DNA of 64,000 bases, taken from NCBI GenBank assembly GCA_036402115.1, contig DASWTM010000297.1, positions 1-64,000 on the forward strand. Reading direction: 5' to 3'. This document shows, in pieces, positions 20,601 through 28,189 of this stretch (within the stretch, counting starts at the first letter, position 1; each line of letters begins with the position of its first letter). Origin of the DNA: Chryseosolibacter sp036402115. Its GTDB lineage: Bacteria; Bacteroidota; Bacteroidia; Cytophagales; Cyclobacteriaceae. Below the pieces are notes generated by a model. That model was not told where the DNA came from, did no database searches, and worked only from the letters and a program-made list of their open reading frames with translations. Position numbers and translations under genes: made by a program.

Positions 20601-21717
20601 TCTTGTACCAAACCAGACGGGTGATTATTATGTAGTCGCCACGAGTAGTGGTTGTAGTAAACAATCACTGCCATACACGCACGTTATTGATCCCGCGTGT
20701 CAGCTCAACACATCACTGCCGCGTGTGACGCTGGAAAGTGTCGACTGCCAGCCGGAAGATTACATATTGTCTATCACCAATTCGCTTCCTGATGTTACAT
20801 ATTCGGTTATCAACATCAATGACGAGACGATCTCACAAAACGTACCCGGAAATAATCAGGTCTTGTTGCTAAGCGTTGCATCGTCATCGCTTGATTCAGG
20901 AGTGAACCGCATCCGGATTCGTGTTGAAAAAGATAATTGCGTCAATCGCACGCTTGATAACGAAATTAATATCAATAACATTGCACCGCTAACCATCGTA
21001 ACGACTGACTCGGTTTGGACGTGTCTGGGCGCACCTGCAACGGTGAGCGTATCGGGTGGGAAAGATGCGGTCGCATATCAATGGTACGATGCGGATGACA
21101 ATAAGATCCAGGGTGCTACTGACTCGGTATTTAACACGCCAGCGATTTCAACAGCCACGGCTTATTTCGTGAGTGCCCAACATGTAAGTGAATGTATGAG
21201 CCCGAAAGCGAAGGTGGTGGTTGTGCCATTGGATATCGCTTCGCCCGTAATCAGCGTCAACGGTGGAGAGCTCAGTGTTAACACGAGCGCGGCTACATCC
21301 GTCCAATGGTTGTTCGAAGGGCAAGCGATCGAGGGAGCAACCTTGCCGCAGCTGAAGCCAACTAAATCAGGTAACTACGTTGTAAACGTGTCTGCTGGCC
21401 AATGCGAAGTGCAATCTGCACCATACATGTATGTTGTTACTGCGCTTGAAAATACCGATTTAGTGTTCCAGCTTCACGCGTATCCTACTCCATCCAACGC
21501 GAGAGACTTCGGGATCAAGGTGCATTCTCCCGAGACGGGTCCAATTCTCATTCAAGTTGTCGATATGACGGGACGTGTTCTCGTTAAAAAATGGTTTGAT
21601 CCAAAGGTGCTGGCTTCTAAAGTGTCTATTGCTCCAGATTTAGAGAACGGGCTATATAGCATAATTGCATCGCAAGGCGACTTGGAGATTCGAAAGCGTA
21701 TTGTGATACAGAATTAA
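14674..21717 (+). CDS. Giant secreted esterase-like multidomain protein with T9SS sorting domain
   Basis: 2347 residues. Signal peptide 1-20, then an alpha/beta-hydrolase domain (about 90-348) with LHGYGERG (residues about 123-130), nucleophile Ser243 in HALSNGGGG, Asp296 in FQGGKDTNP and His328 in HLGHGTW, as in PHB-depolymerase/carboxylesterase relatives. Then come Ig-like segments (about 352-530), two fibronectin III domains (about 535-730), a PA14 domain (about 733-865; FRLTSNDGSRLFIDN), two more FnIII (about 880-1055), a long beta-rich region (about 1060-1700) and further Ig-like repeats. The last 80 residues are a Por/T9SS type A sorting domain (YPTPSNARDFGIKV, LENGLYSIIASQGD, KRIVIQN). 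It should be exported through the outer membrane and attached or released. Substrate is probably a carbohydrate ester or polyester (inference). Confidence 0.9.
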   Translation: MKKIVGLWVYLLVLATPAFSQVDTSYIYNTAMPYGTLDLRIAKSETRYYYLQEDVTFSFRESAPGVKTNTFHDMTSWNSDPYRQGNLREKNGAQDLFVMNYRLLFPKNYNPDYDPGYPIIIMLHGYGERGNCWNNNCYWSTTGWNPNTNSPPAPTSATHNLLNNDHNLLHGGLKHLDAVNLAGNRLPNDPSMPEKAFPGFVLFPQVLNGWQQTTRVEEAIKLLRLVIKKYNIDENRVYIHALSNGGGGLFQAIKRAPWLFAAALPMSAVSNGGIFTDNIAQEVGKIPLWIFQGGKDTNPTPSRTYGTVKGLREAGASIRYSLYPHLGHGTWNTAYNEPDFFPWILSKRKYNPHVYYGNPVICNTNGVGVRISFSNGFFAYQWEHDGVIIPGANQSQYIANTPGTYRGRFSRVPNPSENDWEPWSDEIVVTEISPAKPTVTALGSTHLRGPGLVSNSDNNTVKLKSDQEAELYLWYKNGVQINFPGTDVNDTLRTASFTSAGAGANGAYTLRTSFAFCPSPPSDPINLYFNNSAPQNMTFNAAAAEFKGVPMNNGIFLTWNDLVSSESGYEIWRRRSGEAEFKFAGRAPKNSISFFDGPLQPSSAFEYKIRAVANTGVSNYVPSNDLTINLVVNTPADTQKPQPPQELKVTLNTISSFTISWKKPEDNTGISSYLVSYGTNSVNTNSNENSFTISGLPANTTYPVTVRAVDHAGNISEASNQIIGGTYVMGLFYKHSTGGWEDLDDPTLIETWANPEFTGTVSNVTLAPRTQEDFFNFSFSGYIDILTEGPYVFRLTSNDGSRLFIDNVLVIDNNGLHGNVTKLSEELTLTKGPHRIELHYFDYAGTQTLTLQYKGPDLTAAYKNIPDSLYRSGKFVAPVAPPTPQNLAALANGLERVDLTWTSDHPVEIYRSTSPTGTFSIIGTTASGVWADTTGLNPGTTYYYKARALSAGAMSDYTLVASATTLTDTSAPSVPGGITLANKSHTNAALTWTPSTDNAAVKHYEIYVNGTLAGTTELPAFMVSDLSPGTTYTVTVVAVDASGNKSAASVGLSITTNPAATYYSMATGNLNSLGTWKQFSNGTGNSPVDFTENGLVFIIANRTSTGLGGPWDVSGSASKVIVPNGVTLTVDNLFVGKLELEGNAVVNINNENIPVIGKASAASTVNFNVVGTIPVNTYGNLSVSAPGIISFDSGITTIAGNLTVSSTSVLKGASGNESQVVIGGNILQNTTAPLVAADNRVYYSFSANTPHTISTAADFLAYAIDAGVNSTITMISSSGPWRMVLGSLNGGGLSLQAGSTLNLGASSVNIVGNGSLNPSNETGVLQLASGDFRIASAATQTSNLYLHPVDHSIDSMTVDLSAGQLNVRSAIDIQGALIISRGTLNSGGFITLKATEVRTASLGEIGEGASYQGNLHVEQYIPHVQNQRVDLATGVAGVTVANWQSYFPVTGAFAGASPGSTDPSMFTFDGSSLVPYPEPGGSNSAAIEQGKGYQATISNPSPVLLESIGEPHQGSITPPVIGNPNGSADGGWNLVGNPYASSIVWSDTSAAFTTSGIANSIAIRESKIVEGNLVSQYNYYSSAIGRVTIPAGRAFWVRAYSQAPSLTIHEKAKGATSQPFEVKDEISHLRVTLRQNAREDHTYIYFSEYATESFDPDMDFPKRANEGIFNVSTVVNGVSLAVNALGSAFCNTSAVISIADAPVGSYTFVFGGVSSLEAVGEVSLVDAFTNTTVPLTTDYAFSITSDPASYSVGRFTIQFTRSQLDLTTPKPVGLPSCSDSPAIVQIQNSQAGVEYSAMNNAQQAISGVSVGNGETITIEIPFERLVAGDNVISIRAGFAGCNASFLNAATTVHRTDGITIDVEDDTSVCLGEVGQLSASGVPAGGYYRWYDETGAEIPGATSATLQTEVITGEVAYQVSGILANGCETARQTIRVYADTLRVPTITMYRDTLFAQADASFQWYRNGNPVIGATETYLVPNQTGDYYVVATSSGCSKQSLPYTHVIDPACQLNTSLPRVTLESVDCQPEDYILSITNSLPDVTYSVININDETISQNVPGNNQVLLLSVASSSLDSGVNRIRIRVEKDNCVNRTLDNEININNIAPLTIVTTDSVWTCLGAPATVSVSGGKDAVAYQWYDADDNKIQGATDSVFNTPAISTATAYFVSAQHVSECMSPKAKVVVVPLDIASPVISVNGGELSVNTSAATSVQWLFEGQAIEGATLPQLKPTKSGNYVVNVSAGQCEVQSAPYMYVVTALENTDLVFQLHAYPTPSNARDFGIKVHSPETGPILIQVVDMTGRVLVKKWFDPKVLASKVSIAPDLENGLYSIIASQGDLEIRKRIVIQN

Positions 21718-21760
21718 TCGTGCGTCCGCAGTGCATGGAGTGGAAGGTATTCTGCATGCT

Positions 21761-23140
21761 TCAGAATTGGACTCCGACCGTATATCCTGGCCACAGAAGA
21801 CTTTCAAGATCGAATACTTTTCCAGTGTTCAGCGCGATGGTATAGAATTCATACGGTACGGTGCCATCTTGTTCTTTGTAGACGAAGAAATTGATCGACA
21901 TGCCGCCAAAAAGATATTTTCCGCCATAACGTTTTCCCATCTCAATGTTTAGTTTAGTAACGAGATTAAAAACCTTATCAAAGGTTTTATTTCGATTCAG
22001 GTGAATGAACTTTAAGCCATAGTTGATCACACGTCTCTCGTTGAGCACGTCTTTTGGGTTCATAGAATGCTTGTTGTATAGAATTTTCTGAAATCCATAC
22101 CCATATCCCCATGTGTCTCGCCAATAATCATATCCAAGGATCAGCACATTTTGGTTGAAGATCTTGTTGAGGTCGGCATAGGGCATTCGTGACTGTGTGT
22201 AAGTGCAGTTAAGGCAGTTACCGGTAGTATATTCCAGGGTGGTTGAAAAAATTTCATTGTAGGTGATCTGAAGCGCTGATCCGTAAGAACCAAAATTCAA
22301 TAAACCTACAGGCGTACCGTTGCGTGAGTACTCCTTCGTTCCCATTCGCTGAAAGAAATTGATTAACCCAAATTGTTTGCCTCGAAGTTCGCCTCCGAAG
22401 TTAATAAGTCCGATCTGAGTCCCCTCCATCTCCTTACAAAAATTGATCAGCCCGAGTTGAAGACTTCTTGCCTTTGTCGGTGGCATTGACTTCTTGCCCT
22501 GCATTCGGAAGGACTTATTGATGAGTGCGATTTGCGTTCCCGATAATTCCCCGTTCGTATAATTAAATATACCGGAGATTTGTGTTCCTGCGATGTAGTC
22601 ACCAGCCACGTTATACAACCCCGCCAGGTGAATGCCTTGTGAGCCACTGCCCGCACTGTTACCAATTCCTGCAAGTTGTACGCCTTTGAAGGTAAAGCCA
22701 ACAGTATTCAGTCCTCCTGTCACTTGAATGCCTTTAGCATTATCGCGTACGTAGTTGACGAATCCGGAAAGTTGAATCCCGGTGAAATTGCATTCGATGT
22801 CCGCATGAATGAGTTCACGTTCCTCCGAAAGCGTCAGGTTCACATACGCGTTTGGTCCGACTGCGTTACCAATTCCTGCAATCTGGATCCCGGTTGTTCT
22901 CTTCAGGTTGAGGTTGGAAATAAGACCGAGCTCAAAATGATGGTTTCCGGCAGAAACTCCACTAAAAAGATTTAACGAAAATTTGTTGTAGTAAGAACCG
23001 CTTTCAATACCATTCGTGCTGATCCCCGGAATTAACGACACCTGGATTGTTCGTTGATATTCTCTGACTTTTTTAATCTGGCAGTAAGCAATGCTGAGAT
23101 TGCAGAACAATAACAGGGTGGCTAGGAGGGTAGGTTTCAT
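21761..23140 (-). CDS. LA_2272-type surface repeat protein
   Basis: 459 residues with a signal peptide beginning at the chosen ATG 23140 (MKPTLLATLLLFCNLSIAYC). The centre (about 75-300) is a run of short imperfect repeats of the form G-x-Q-[LI]-[AS]-G-[IL]-x-N (GIQIAGIGNAVG, GIQLSGFVNYV, GIHLAGLYNVAG, GTQISGIFNYTNG), the signature of the LA_2272/LA_2273 family first noted in Leptospira. The C-terminal part looks like a beta-barrel or sandwich. The function is not known; surface exposure is presumed. Convergent with the giant T9SS gene, divergent from the PhoD-like gene. Confidence 0.82.
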   Translation of the reverse strand: MKPTLLATLLLFCNLSIAYCQIKKVREYQRTIQVSLIPGISTNGIESGSYYNKFSLNLFSGVSAGNHHFELGLISNLNLKRTTGIQIAGIGNAVGPNAYVNLTLSEERELIHADIECNFTGIQLSGFVNYVRDNAKGIQVTGGLNTVGFTFKGVQLAGIGNSAGSGSQGIHLAGLYNVAGDYIAGTQISGIFNYTNGELSGTQIALINKSFRMQGKKSMPPTKARSLQLGLINFCKEMEGTQIGLINFGGELRGKQFGLINFFQRMGTKEYSRNGTPVGLLNFGSYGSALQITYNEIFSTTLEYTTGNCLNCTYTQSRMPYADLNKIFNQNVLILGYDYWRDTWGYGYGFQKILYNKHSMNPKDVLNERRVINYGLKFIHLNRNKTFDKVFNLVTKLNIEMGKRYGGKYLFGGMSINFFVYKEQDGTVPYEFYTIALNTGKVFDLESLLWPGYTVGVQF

Positions 23141-23262
23141 TAAATTGAATATCTGGTAATCAAACCCGCTATTCAACTTCCCACTATATACGCTGCACTT
23201 TGCCTAATATTGTGAAGTATGGAATTATTGTTTCTATATTTCGAAAACCAAACGTCTAACCA

Positions 23263-24321
23263 ATGATCATTCGACTACTTTTCGTTGTCATTCTTGTGAT
23301 TCTTGCTGGCTGTAGCACATCAAAAAAAGATTCCGGTGGACAAGAAAGCCCAACGGTTTACAAGGTAGCATTTGGCTCATGTGGCGAACAGTATAAACCC
23401 CAGCCCGTCCTCGAGCGCGTGGTCGAACAAAACCCGGATCTGTTCATTTACCTCGGTGATAACATTTATAGCGATACTTATAGTCTCGACACACTCAAGA
23501 AGAATTACCAGATCCTTGGGGATAAACCTGAATTCAAAAAATTAAAGGCCGAAGTTCCGATTTTGGCAACATGGGATGACCATGACTACGGCATGAACGA
23601 TTCCGGAAGGCACTATCCTTTAAAAAAGGAATCGAAAGAAGTGTTTTTGAATTTTTTTGGTGTGGCTGATGAAACAGTGAAGACGCATGAGGGAATTTAC
23701 TACAGCGTGGTCAAAGAAGTTGCTGGAAAAAAAATACAGTTTGTGATGCTCGATATGCGCACGTTCCGCGACAAACTTTTAAAATATAACGGAAACCGTC
23801 AGGGTCAGAAAGGGTTTGACTACGAATTGGACTATAGCCCATATACTGCCACCGACTCAACCATGCTCGGAGAGCAGCAGTGGGCCTGGTTGCAAGCCAG
23901 GCTTAAAGAACCAGCTGACATCCGGATCGTAGGCTCGAGTACTCAGTTCGGAATCACGCATAATGGGTATGAAGCGTGGGCCAATTTTCCGCATGAACAA
24001 AGGCGTTTCACCGATTTGATAAAATTAACGCGTGCGAATGGTGTCTTGTTTATCTCTGGTGATGTTCACTATGCTGAGATTTCCAGGCTGAATGTCGATG
24101 GACTTTATCCCATCTATGACGTAACAGCCAGCGGCATTACATCCACTTGGGACTTCGCGACACCCAACGACAACCGCATTGACGGACCTGTGATGGAAAA
24201 TCACTTTGGACTACTCACCTTGAGCATCGGTGACGAAACGGAAATTACAATGCAGATCATCGATGTCACCGGCAAGCCGCGAATCAGCCGTACAGTAAAG
24301 CTTAGTGAGTTGATGTTTTAA
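23263..24321 (+). CDS. PhoD-like alkaline phosphatase family lipoprotein
   Basis: 352 residues. A lipoprotein signal (MIIRLLFVVILVILAGC) is followed by a metallophosphoesterase of the PhoD type: AFGSCGEQYKP, LFIYLGDNIYSD, ATWDDHDYGMND, SSTQFGI and FISGDVHYAE supply the metal-binding Asp, Asn and His residues. PhoD members cleave phosphomono- or diesters outside the cytoplasm. The protein lacks the N-terminal PhoD_N domain and is short for the family, as is usual for Bacteroidota versions. The 122-bp divergent gap before it contains TATATTTC, a possible minus-7 element. Confidence 0.9.
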   Translation: MIIRLLFVVILVILAGCSTSKKDSGGQESPTVYKVAFGSCGEQYKPQPVLERVVEQNPDLFIYLGDNIYSDTYSLDTLKKNYQILGDKPEFKKLKAEVPILATWDDHDYGMNDSGRHYPLKKESKEVFLNFFGVADETVKTHEGIYYSVVKEVAGKKIQFVMLDMRTFRDKLLKYNGNRQGQKGFDYELDYSPYTATDSTMLGEQQWAWLQARLKEPADIRIVGSSTQFGITHNGYEAWANFPHEQRRFTDLIKLTRANGVLFISGDVHYAEISRLNVDGLYPIYDVTASGITSTWDFATPNDNRIDGPVMENHFGLLTLSIGDETEITMQIIDVTGKPRISRTVKLSELMF

Positions 24322-24396
24322 ATTACGGCTGCGATTAAAAGGAAATTCACTTACTGCATCGGTGGTAATGAACCCTTAGTGTAGTCCAGTCAACCA

Positions 24397-24512
24397 CACC
24401 CAACCCATGTTCTGTCACCTATTACCCATCCCGATAGCGCTATCGGGACCCATCACCTATACCCATCATCCATCCCGATAGCTATCGGGACCCATCACCA
24501 TCACCCATTTCC
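24397..24512. repeat. Twin 18-20-bp perfect palindromes within cccatcacc-type tandem words
   Basis: Two palindromes, 24429-24448 (tcccgatagcgctatcggga) and 24473-24490 (tcccgatagctatcggga), are embedded in near-identical flanks (acccatc...cccatcacc) of short tandem words. They lie after the PhoD-like gene, in the 233-bp gap before the next start. A half-site recurs at 1510. They may be REP-like elements or terminators; there is no T-tract. Confidence 0.75.
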
Positions 24513-24554
24513 CTCTTGGCACTAGAATTATCGCTCTGTAGTAAAGTATATTCT

Positions 24555-24965
24555 ATGAAATCTTTACTATCGGTTCTACTAATTGGAAGCACAGCATTGC
24601 TTTTTAACTGCTCGCCAACGATGCGTTCTGCTACGAACCAGAACGACATGAAGGGATGGCATTTTCATATTTGCTCAACAGAGACAGAGGCGTCTCGTGT
24701 TTGGTTTGAGGTCAGTGGCATGGGTGATAACTCGACTTATGTGAGCCATGAAGTAAAATGGCAGCGAGGCCGAGACATGTTTGTGCAGTTGCCGAATGAC
24801 GTGCGCCATCTCGAAGACATCAACTTATCGGTCCGGACCAGCGGTAAACGCAAAGCCCGAATCTGCGTGCTGTATGACGAGTACGTGGTCAAGTCAATTG
24901 AAGTTACGGGCACTGAGACGAACAAACTTAACCGGGATGACAATCGCGACAATTGTCCTTGCTGA
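24555..24965 (+). CDS. Small predicted lipoprotein, unknown function
   Basis: 136 residues. The start at 24555 opens a signal peptide MKSLLSVLLIGSTALLFNC with a plausible lipidated Cys19. The mature part is beta-rich (FHICSTETEASRVWFEVSGM, ARICVLYDEYVVKSIEV) with no recognisable domain. It ends NRDDNRDNCPC. An in-frame ATG at 24516 would put 13 polar residues before the signal and is not favoured. Confidence 0.7.
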   Translation: MKSLLSVLLIGSTALLFNCSPTMRSATNQNDMKGWHFHICSTETEASRVWFEVSGMGDNSTYVSHEVKWQRGRDMFVQLPNDVRHLEDINLSVRTSGKRKARICVLYDEYVVKSIEVTGTETNKLNRDDNRDNCPC

Positions 24966-25020
24966 CACTTTTAATTAACCTATATAAGCCATAACTTGAG
25001 TTTTTTCTAAACCTCCTGTT

Positions 25021-25914
25021 ATGGCTACTTTTTTCCTAGATGACATGTCGAGACGGCAGTTTGTGGCTGCGTCTCTTGCTACGCTGAGTATGTTGCCCGG
25101 TAGTGCATCAGCTTCCGTTCAGGCGCGGCCAACAGTGCAAGAACTCATCGATCTTATTTTAAAACAAATCCCTGGTTCGGTTCCCAACACTGTTGACACA
25201 ATTAAAATAGGTGACCCTGATCAAACCGTCAGAGGCGTTGTGACAAGCATGTTTCCTACCATAGAGGTGATCCGTAAAACGATTGATTTAAATGCAAACT
25301 TTTTAATTGTCCATGAGCCTAGTTTTTACAATCACACAGATGAGACCACCTGGCTTGAGAATGATGACGTGTATCAGTTTAAAAAACAATTGTTGACGAA
25401 AAACAAGATCGCCATATGGCGGTTTCACGATTATATCCACAGACATTCACCGGATGGCGTGTTGGAAGGTGTGATTCAGAAGCTTGGATGGAAGAAGTTT
25501 CAGGATACATCAAGACCTCAGCTGATTACATTTGCTGCACCCAGGTTGTTGCGCGTCATCCTTGCTGATGTAAAGGATGCACTCGGCATCGAGTATGTAC
25601 GCATCGTGGGCGACAGCAATGATCAATGTCAGCGCGTATTATTCCTGCCGGGAGCTTCGGGTGGCCGTGCACAAATAGCGCAGATCATGAATGTAAAACC
25701 TGACCTGATCTTTTGTGGCGAAGTCGCTGAGTGGGAAACCAGTGAGTACATCCGGGACGCGCGGGCGATGGGTCTCAAGCGGTCGCTTGTGGTACTAGGC
25801 CATGCACAAAGTGAGGAGCCCGGAATGTCCTGGTTGGTCGATTTTTTGAAAGAAAAAGTCCCTCAGGTCAAAGCAACGCATATTCCCTCGAACAATCCGT
25901 TTACATTTCTTTGA
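25021..25914 (+). CDS. NIF3/DUF34-like protein with Tat signal peptide
   Basis: 297 residues. A twin-arginine signal (MSRRQFVAASLATLSMLPGS) begins at residue 9; the true start may be that ATG (25045). The rest follows the NIF3 fold: residues near NFLIVHEPSFYNH stand where the family has its His-His-Pro metal site, RFHDYIHRHSPDG follows, and the C-terminal GHAQSEE block matches the family's H-x3-E metal ligands. NIF3 proteins bind a dinuclear metal centre and are normally cytosolic; export is unusual. The next gene starts at its stop codon (TGATG), so the two are coupled. Confidence 0.82.
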   Translation: MATFFLDDMSRRQFVAASLATLSMLPGSASASVQARPTVQELIDLILKQIPGSVPNTVDTIKIGDPDQTVRGVVTSMFPTIEVIRKTIDLNANFLIVHEPSFYNHTDETTWLENDDVYQFKKQLLTKNKIAIWRFHDYIHRHSPDGVLEGVIQKLGWKKFQDTSRPQLITFAAPRLLRVILADVKDALGIEYVRIVGDSNDQCQRVLFLPGASGGRAQIAQIMNVKPDLIFCGEVAEWETSEYIRDARAMGLKRSLVVLGHAQSEEPGMSWLVDFLKEKVPQVKATHIPSNNPFTFL

Positions 25915-26570
25915 TGAAGATAGAGTCGTTTAAAATTCTTGTCAGCGAAACCATCGGGTCCGTGTCAGGTGAGACGGTGCTTCCCGAAAACATCAGCGCA
26001 TTGCTAGTGCTGGCGCATGGAGCCGGTGCCGATATGAATCATAAATTCATGAAGAGCCTTGCCAAGGGTCTGGCGGATGTTGGAATCGGCACGCTCCGAT
26101 TTAATTTTCCATTCATGGAGAACAAGAAGGGCAGGCCAGATCCTCCTGCAGTAGCAGAGAAGACGATCGAAGCAGTGATTCTCAAGGCGAAGGAGATGTT
26201 CCCAACGACAAGGCTACTAGCTGGAGGAAAATCATTTGGTGGCAGGATGACTTCAAACTTGCTAGCAAAGAAACAATTGCCGGTGGAGTCATTGATCTTC
26301 TATGGGTTTCCGCTTCACGCTCCAGGCAAAGCATCGACAGAACGAGCAGCACATCTTCGTGATGTAAAAGTGCCGATGTTATTTCTTCAAGGTTCAAAAG
26401 ATACACTAGCAAAACTTGAATTAATTACTGACGTAACGTCAAACCTTTCGTTGGCAACACTCGTAGTATTCGAAGGTGCAGATCATTCCTTTGCAGTTGG
26501 AAAAAAGGATGTGTTGCCAGAGTTGATTAACCATTCTCATCAATGGATTAGTAAAACAGCTGCTAAGTAA
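25914..26570 (+). CDS. Alpha/beta hydrolase, KANL3/Tex30-like
   Basis: 218 residues. The triad is visible: Ser in AGGKSFGGRM, Asp in FLQGSKDTLA, His in FEGADHSFAV. The N-terminal LLVLAHGAGADMNHKFMK gives the oxyanion HGAG. These are the features of the KANL3/Tex30 hydrolase-like family; substrates are unknown. ATG 25914 shares its A with the TGA of the NIF3-like gene; a TTG at 25911 is also possible. No signal peptide, so cytosolic, unlike its exported neighbour. Confidence 0.86.
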   Translation: MKIESFKILVSETIGSVSGETVLPENISALLVLAHGAGADMNHKFMKSLAKGLADVGIGTLRFNFPFMENKKGRPDPPAVAEKTIEAVILKAKEMFPTTRLLAGGKSFGGRMTSNLLAKKQLPVESLIFYGFPLHAPGKASTERAAHLRDVKVPMLFLQGSKDTLAKLELITDVTSNLSLATLVVFEGADHSFAVGKKDVLPELINHSHQWISKTAAK

Positions 26571-26733
26571 CGCCCGCTTCTGGTTAACGTGTCGTTCGTC
26601 TACGGCCGTTTCGCTCGTTGATTCCACTCCTCAGCACCGCAAGCTTTGCGACTGATTGTCTACACTAACTTTTTCAACGCACGGGGCACGGTATTTTTTA
26701 AACCGGTGGTGGGAATAAAATGGAATTTCACAG

Positions 26734-27057
26734 ATGGAAAGAGGCGAAGAGGAAAAAAAGAGAACTTCCAATCGTGGATTTGCGTCCATGACTCCCGAAC
26801 AGCAACGTGCGATCGCAAGAAAAGGTGGGGAAGCAGTAAGCAGGAACCGCGAACATATGGCAGCTATCGGCTCTCGTGGCGGAGAAGCAGTCAGCAAAGA
26901 TCGGGAACACATGGCGCGTATCGGTAGAAAAGGAGGAGAGAGAGTAAGCCAGGACCGTGAGCATATGAAGCGCATTGGTCGTAAAGGTGGCGAACGTGGC
27001 CGTGGTAACAATCGCAAGAAAGAAGACCAGGGAGAACAATCAATGAAAGGCGAATAA
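26734..27057 (+). CDS. KGG-repeat stress protein (first of pair)
   Basis: 107 residues, very hydrophilic. It has four copies of the KGG/GsiB-type repeat: RAIARKGGEAVSRNREHMAA, IGSRGGEAVSKDREHMAR, IGRKGGERVSQDREHMKR, IGRKGGERGRG. This motif is found in hydrophilic stress-induced proteins such as B. subtilis GsiB; protection during dehydration or starvation is proposed for the family. The N-terminus (RTSNRGFASMTPEQQ) is shared with the following gene, showing duplication. Spacing to it is 28 bp. Confidence 0.88.
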   Translation: MERGEEEKKRTSNRGFASMTPEQQRAIARKGGEAVSRNREHMAAIGSRGGEAVSKDREHMARIGRKGGERVSQDREHMKRIGRKGGERGRGNNRKKEDQGEQSMKGE

Positions 27058-27085
27058 TCTAGAACTTAATACTAACTAAATAGTC

Positions 27086-27358
27086 ATGGAAGGAAGAGGA
27101 GAGAATGGAATGAAGCGCACTGCCAATCGTGGATTTGCATCGATGGACAGAGAGCAACAGAGGGCTATTGCCAGAAAGGGCGGATTAGCAGTAAGTCAGA
27201 ATCGTCAGCACATGGCTGAGATTGGTCGTAAAGGTGGTGAAAGCAGTGGTGAAAGCAGAAGCCGTAGAAATACAGCAAATGCTGATCAAGGCATGAACCG
27301 CGAAATGAACCGTGAACAGAATGTAAATAGTCCTGCTGAATCAGTTCAAGGGGAATAA
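27086..27358 (+). CDS. KGG-repeat stress protein (second of pair)
   Basis: 90 residues. The same NRGFASM-x-x-EQQRAIARKGG opening as its upstream neighbour, then only two repeats (RAIARKGGLAVSQNRQHMAE, IGRKGGESSGESRS) and a tail rich in Asn, Met and Gln (GMNREMNREQNVNS). It is a shortened paralogue, likely co-transcribed with the first copy and ended by the hairpin at 27378-27447. Confidence 0.86.
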   Translation: MEGRGENGMKRTANRGFASMDREQQRAIARKGGLAVSQNRQHMAEIGRKGGESSGESRSRRNTANADQGMNREMNREQNVNSPAESVQGE

Positions 27359-27377
27359 TTACGATTATCAGATAGTA

Positions 27378-27447
27378 AGAGGTTTTATCACCTGAACCCG
27401 TGACTTAAAACGCCACGAGTGAAGAGTCGGTAGAACCTCTTTTTTTT
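27378..27447 (+). terminator. Intrinsic terminator after the KGG pair
   Basis: Stem agaggttt (27378-27385) pairs with agaacctct (27432-27440), with one mismatch, and is followed by a run of eight T (27440-27447). The loop is long (about 46 bases). It touches the stop codon of the convergent LytTR gene at 27446. Confidence 0.6.
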
Positions 27448-28189
27448 ACCGGTTGAAGGAGTCGAGAAAATCTTTCTTCTTATTCGCAGACACTTCAAGC
27501 TCTTTATCATTTTTCATCGTCACATATCCACCCTTGCCTTTTGAATAACGAATGACAAACTCAGGATTGATCACATATGATCGATGAATCCTAAGAAAGC
27601 CAAAGGTGGTTAATATCTCTTCAAAGTATTTTAATGTACGACATATAAGGAGCGGTTTTCCATGCTCAAAATAGAACTTCGTGAAGTTGTCTTCGGCTTC
27701 GCAATAGATAATTGATTGCACATCTACGATCTCAAAACCTTCAAGCGTAGGAAGCATAATCTTCTGTGAGGTCGTTGGGCCTGCTTTCAGATTGTTGAGA
27801 AGTACTTTCGAATGCAGCGTATAATTTTCGGCTTGTTGTTCGCTTTTGATCTTCTCTACAGCTTTGATCAGCTCGTCAATGTCAATGGGCTTTAATAAGT
27901 AATATGCAGCACTCTGGTTCAGCGCTTGCATGGCATAATGATCGAAGGCCGTCACGAAGATGGTCTCAAACGAATAATCGCGCGCGCGTTCCAGCAAGTC
28001 GAAGCCATTCCCGTAAGGCATTTCAATGTCCAAAAACACAATCTGCGGATCGTGTTCCTTGATGGCGCGCAGACCTGTCTCTACTGATTCGCCAAATCCG
28101 CAGACCGTTATGTCGGGGCAATACTTACTGACATAGTTGGCAAGAATTTCCCGGCTGTCTTTTTCGTCATCGATGATAACTGCCTTCAT
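27446..28189 (-). CDS. LytTR-type response regulator
   Basis: 247 residues: receiver domain (VIIDDEKDSREIL, phospho-Asp in IVFLDIEMPYGNG, Lys in YYLLKPIDID) and a LytTR DNA-binding domain (residues about 140-245; IIYCEAEDNFTKFY, FLRIHRSYVINPEFV, VTMKNDKELEVSANKK). It acts with the kinase whose gene overlaps its start by four bases (ATGA), a translationally coupled pair. Targets are not known; the LytS/LytTR class in Bacteroidota often controls envelope or polysaccharide genes. Confidence 0.94.
   Translation of the reverse strand: MKAVIIDDEKDSREILANYVSKYCPDITVCGFGESVETGLRAIKEHDPQIVFLDIEMPYGNGFDLLERARDYSFETIFVTAFDHYAMQALNQSAAYYLLKPIDIDELIKAVEKIKSEQQAENYTLHSKVLLNNLKAGPTTSQKIMLPTLEGFEIVDVQSIIYCEAEDNFTKFYFEHGKPLLICRTLKYFEEILTTFGFLRIHRSYVINPEFVIRYSKGKGGYVTMKNDKELEVSANKKKDFLDSFNR

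Noticed and set aside
20203..20664. Antisense frame of 153 codons within the giant T9SS gene
   Set aside because: Cys- and Ile-rich shadow of the repetitive Ig-like coding sequence; no start signal or domain.
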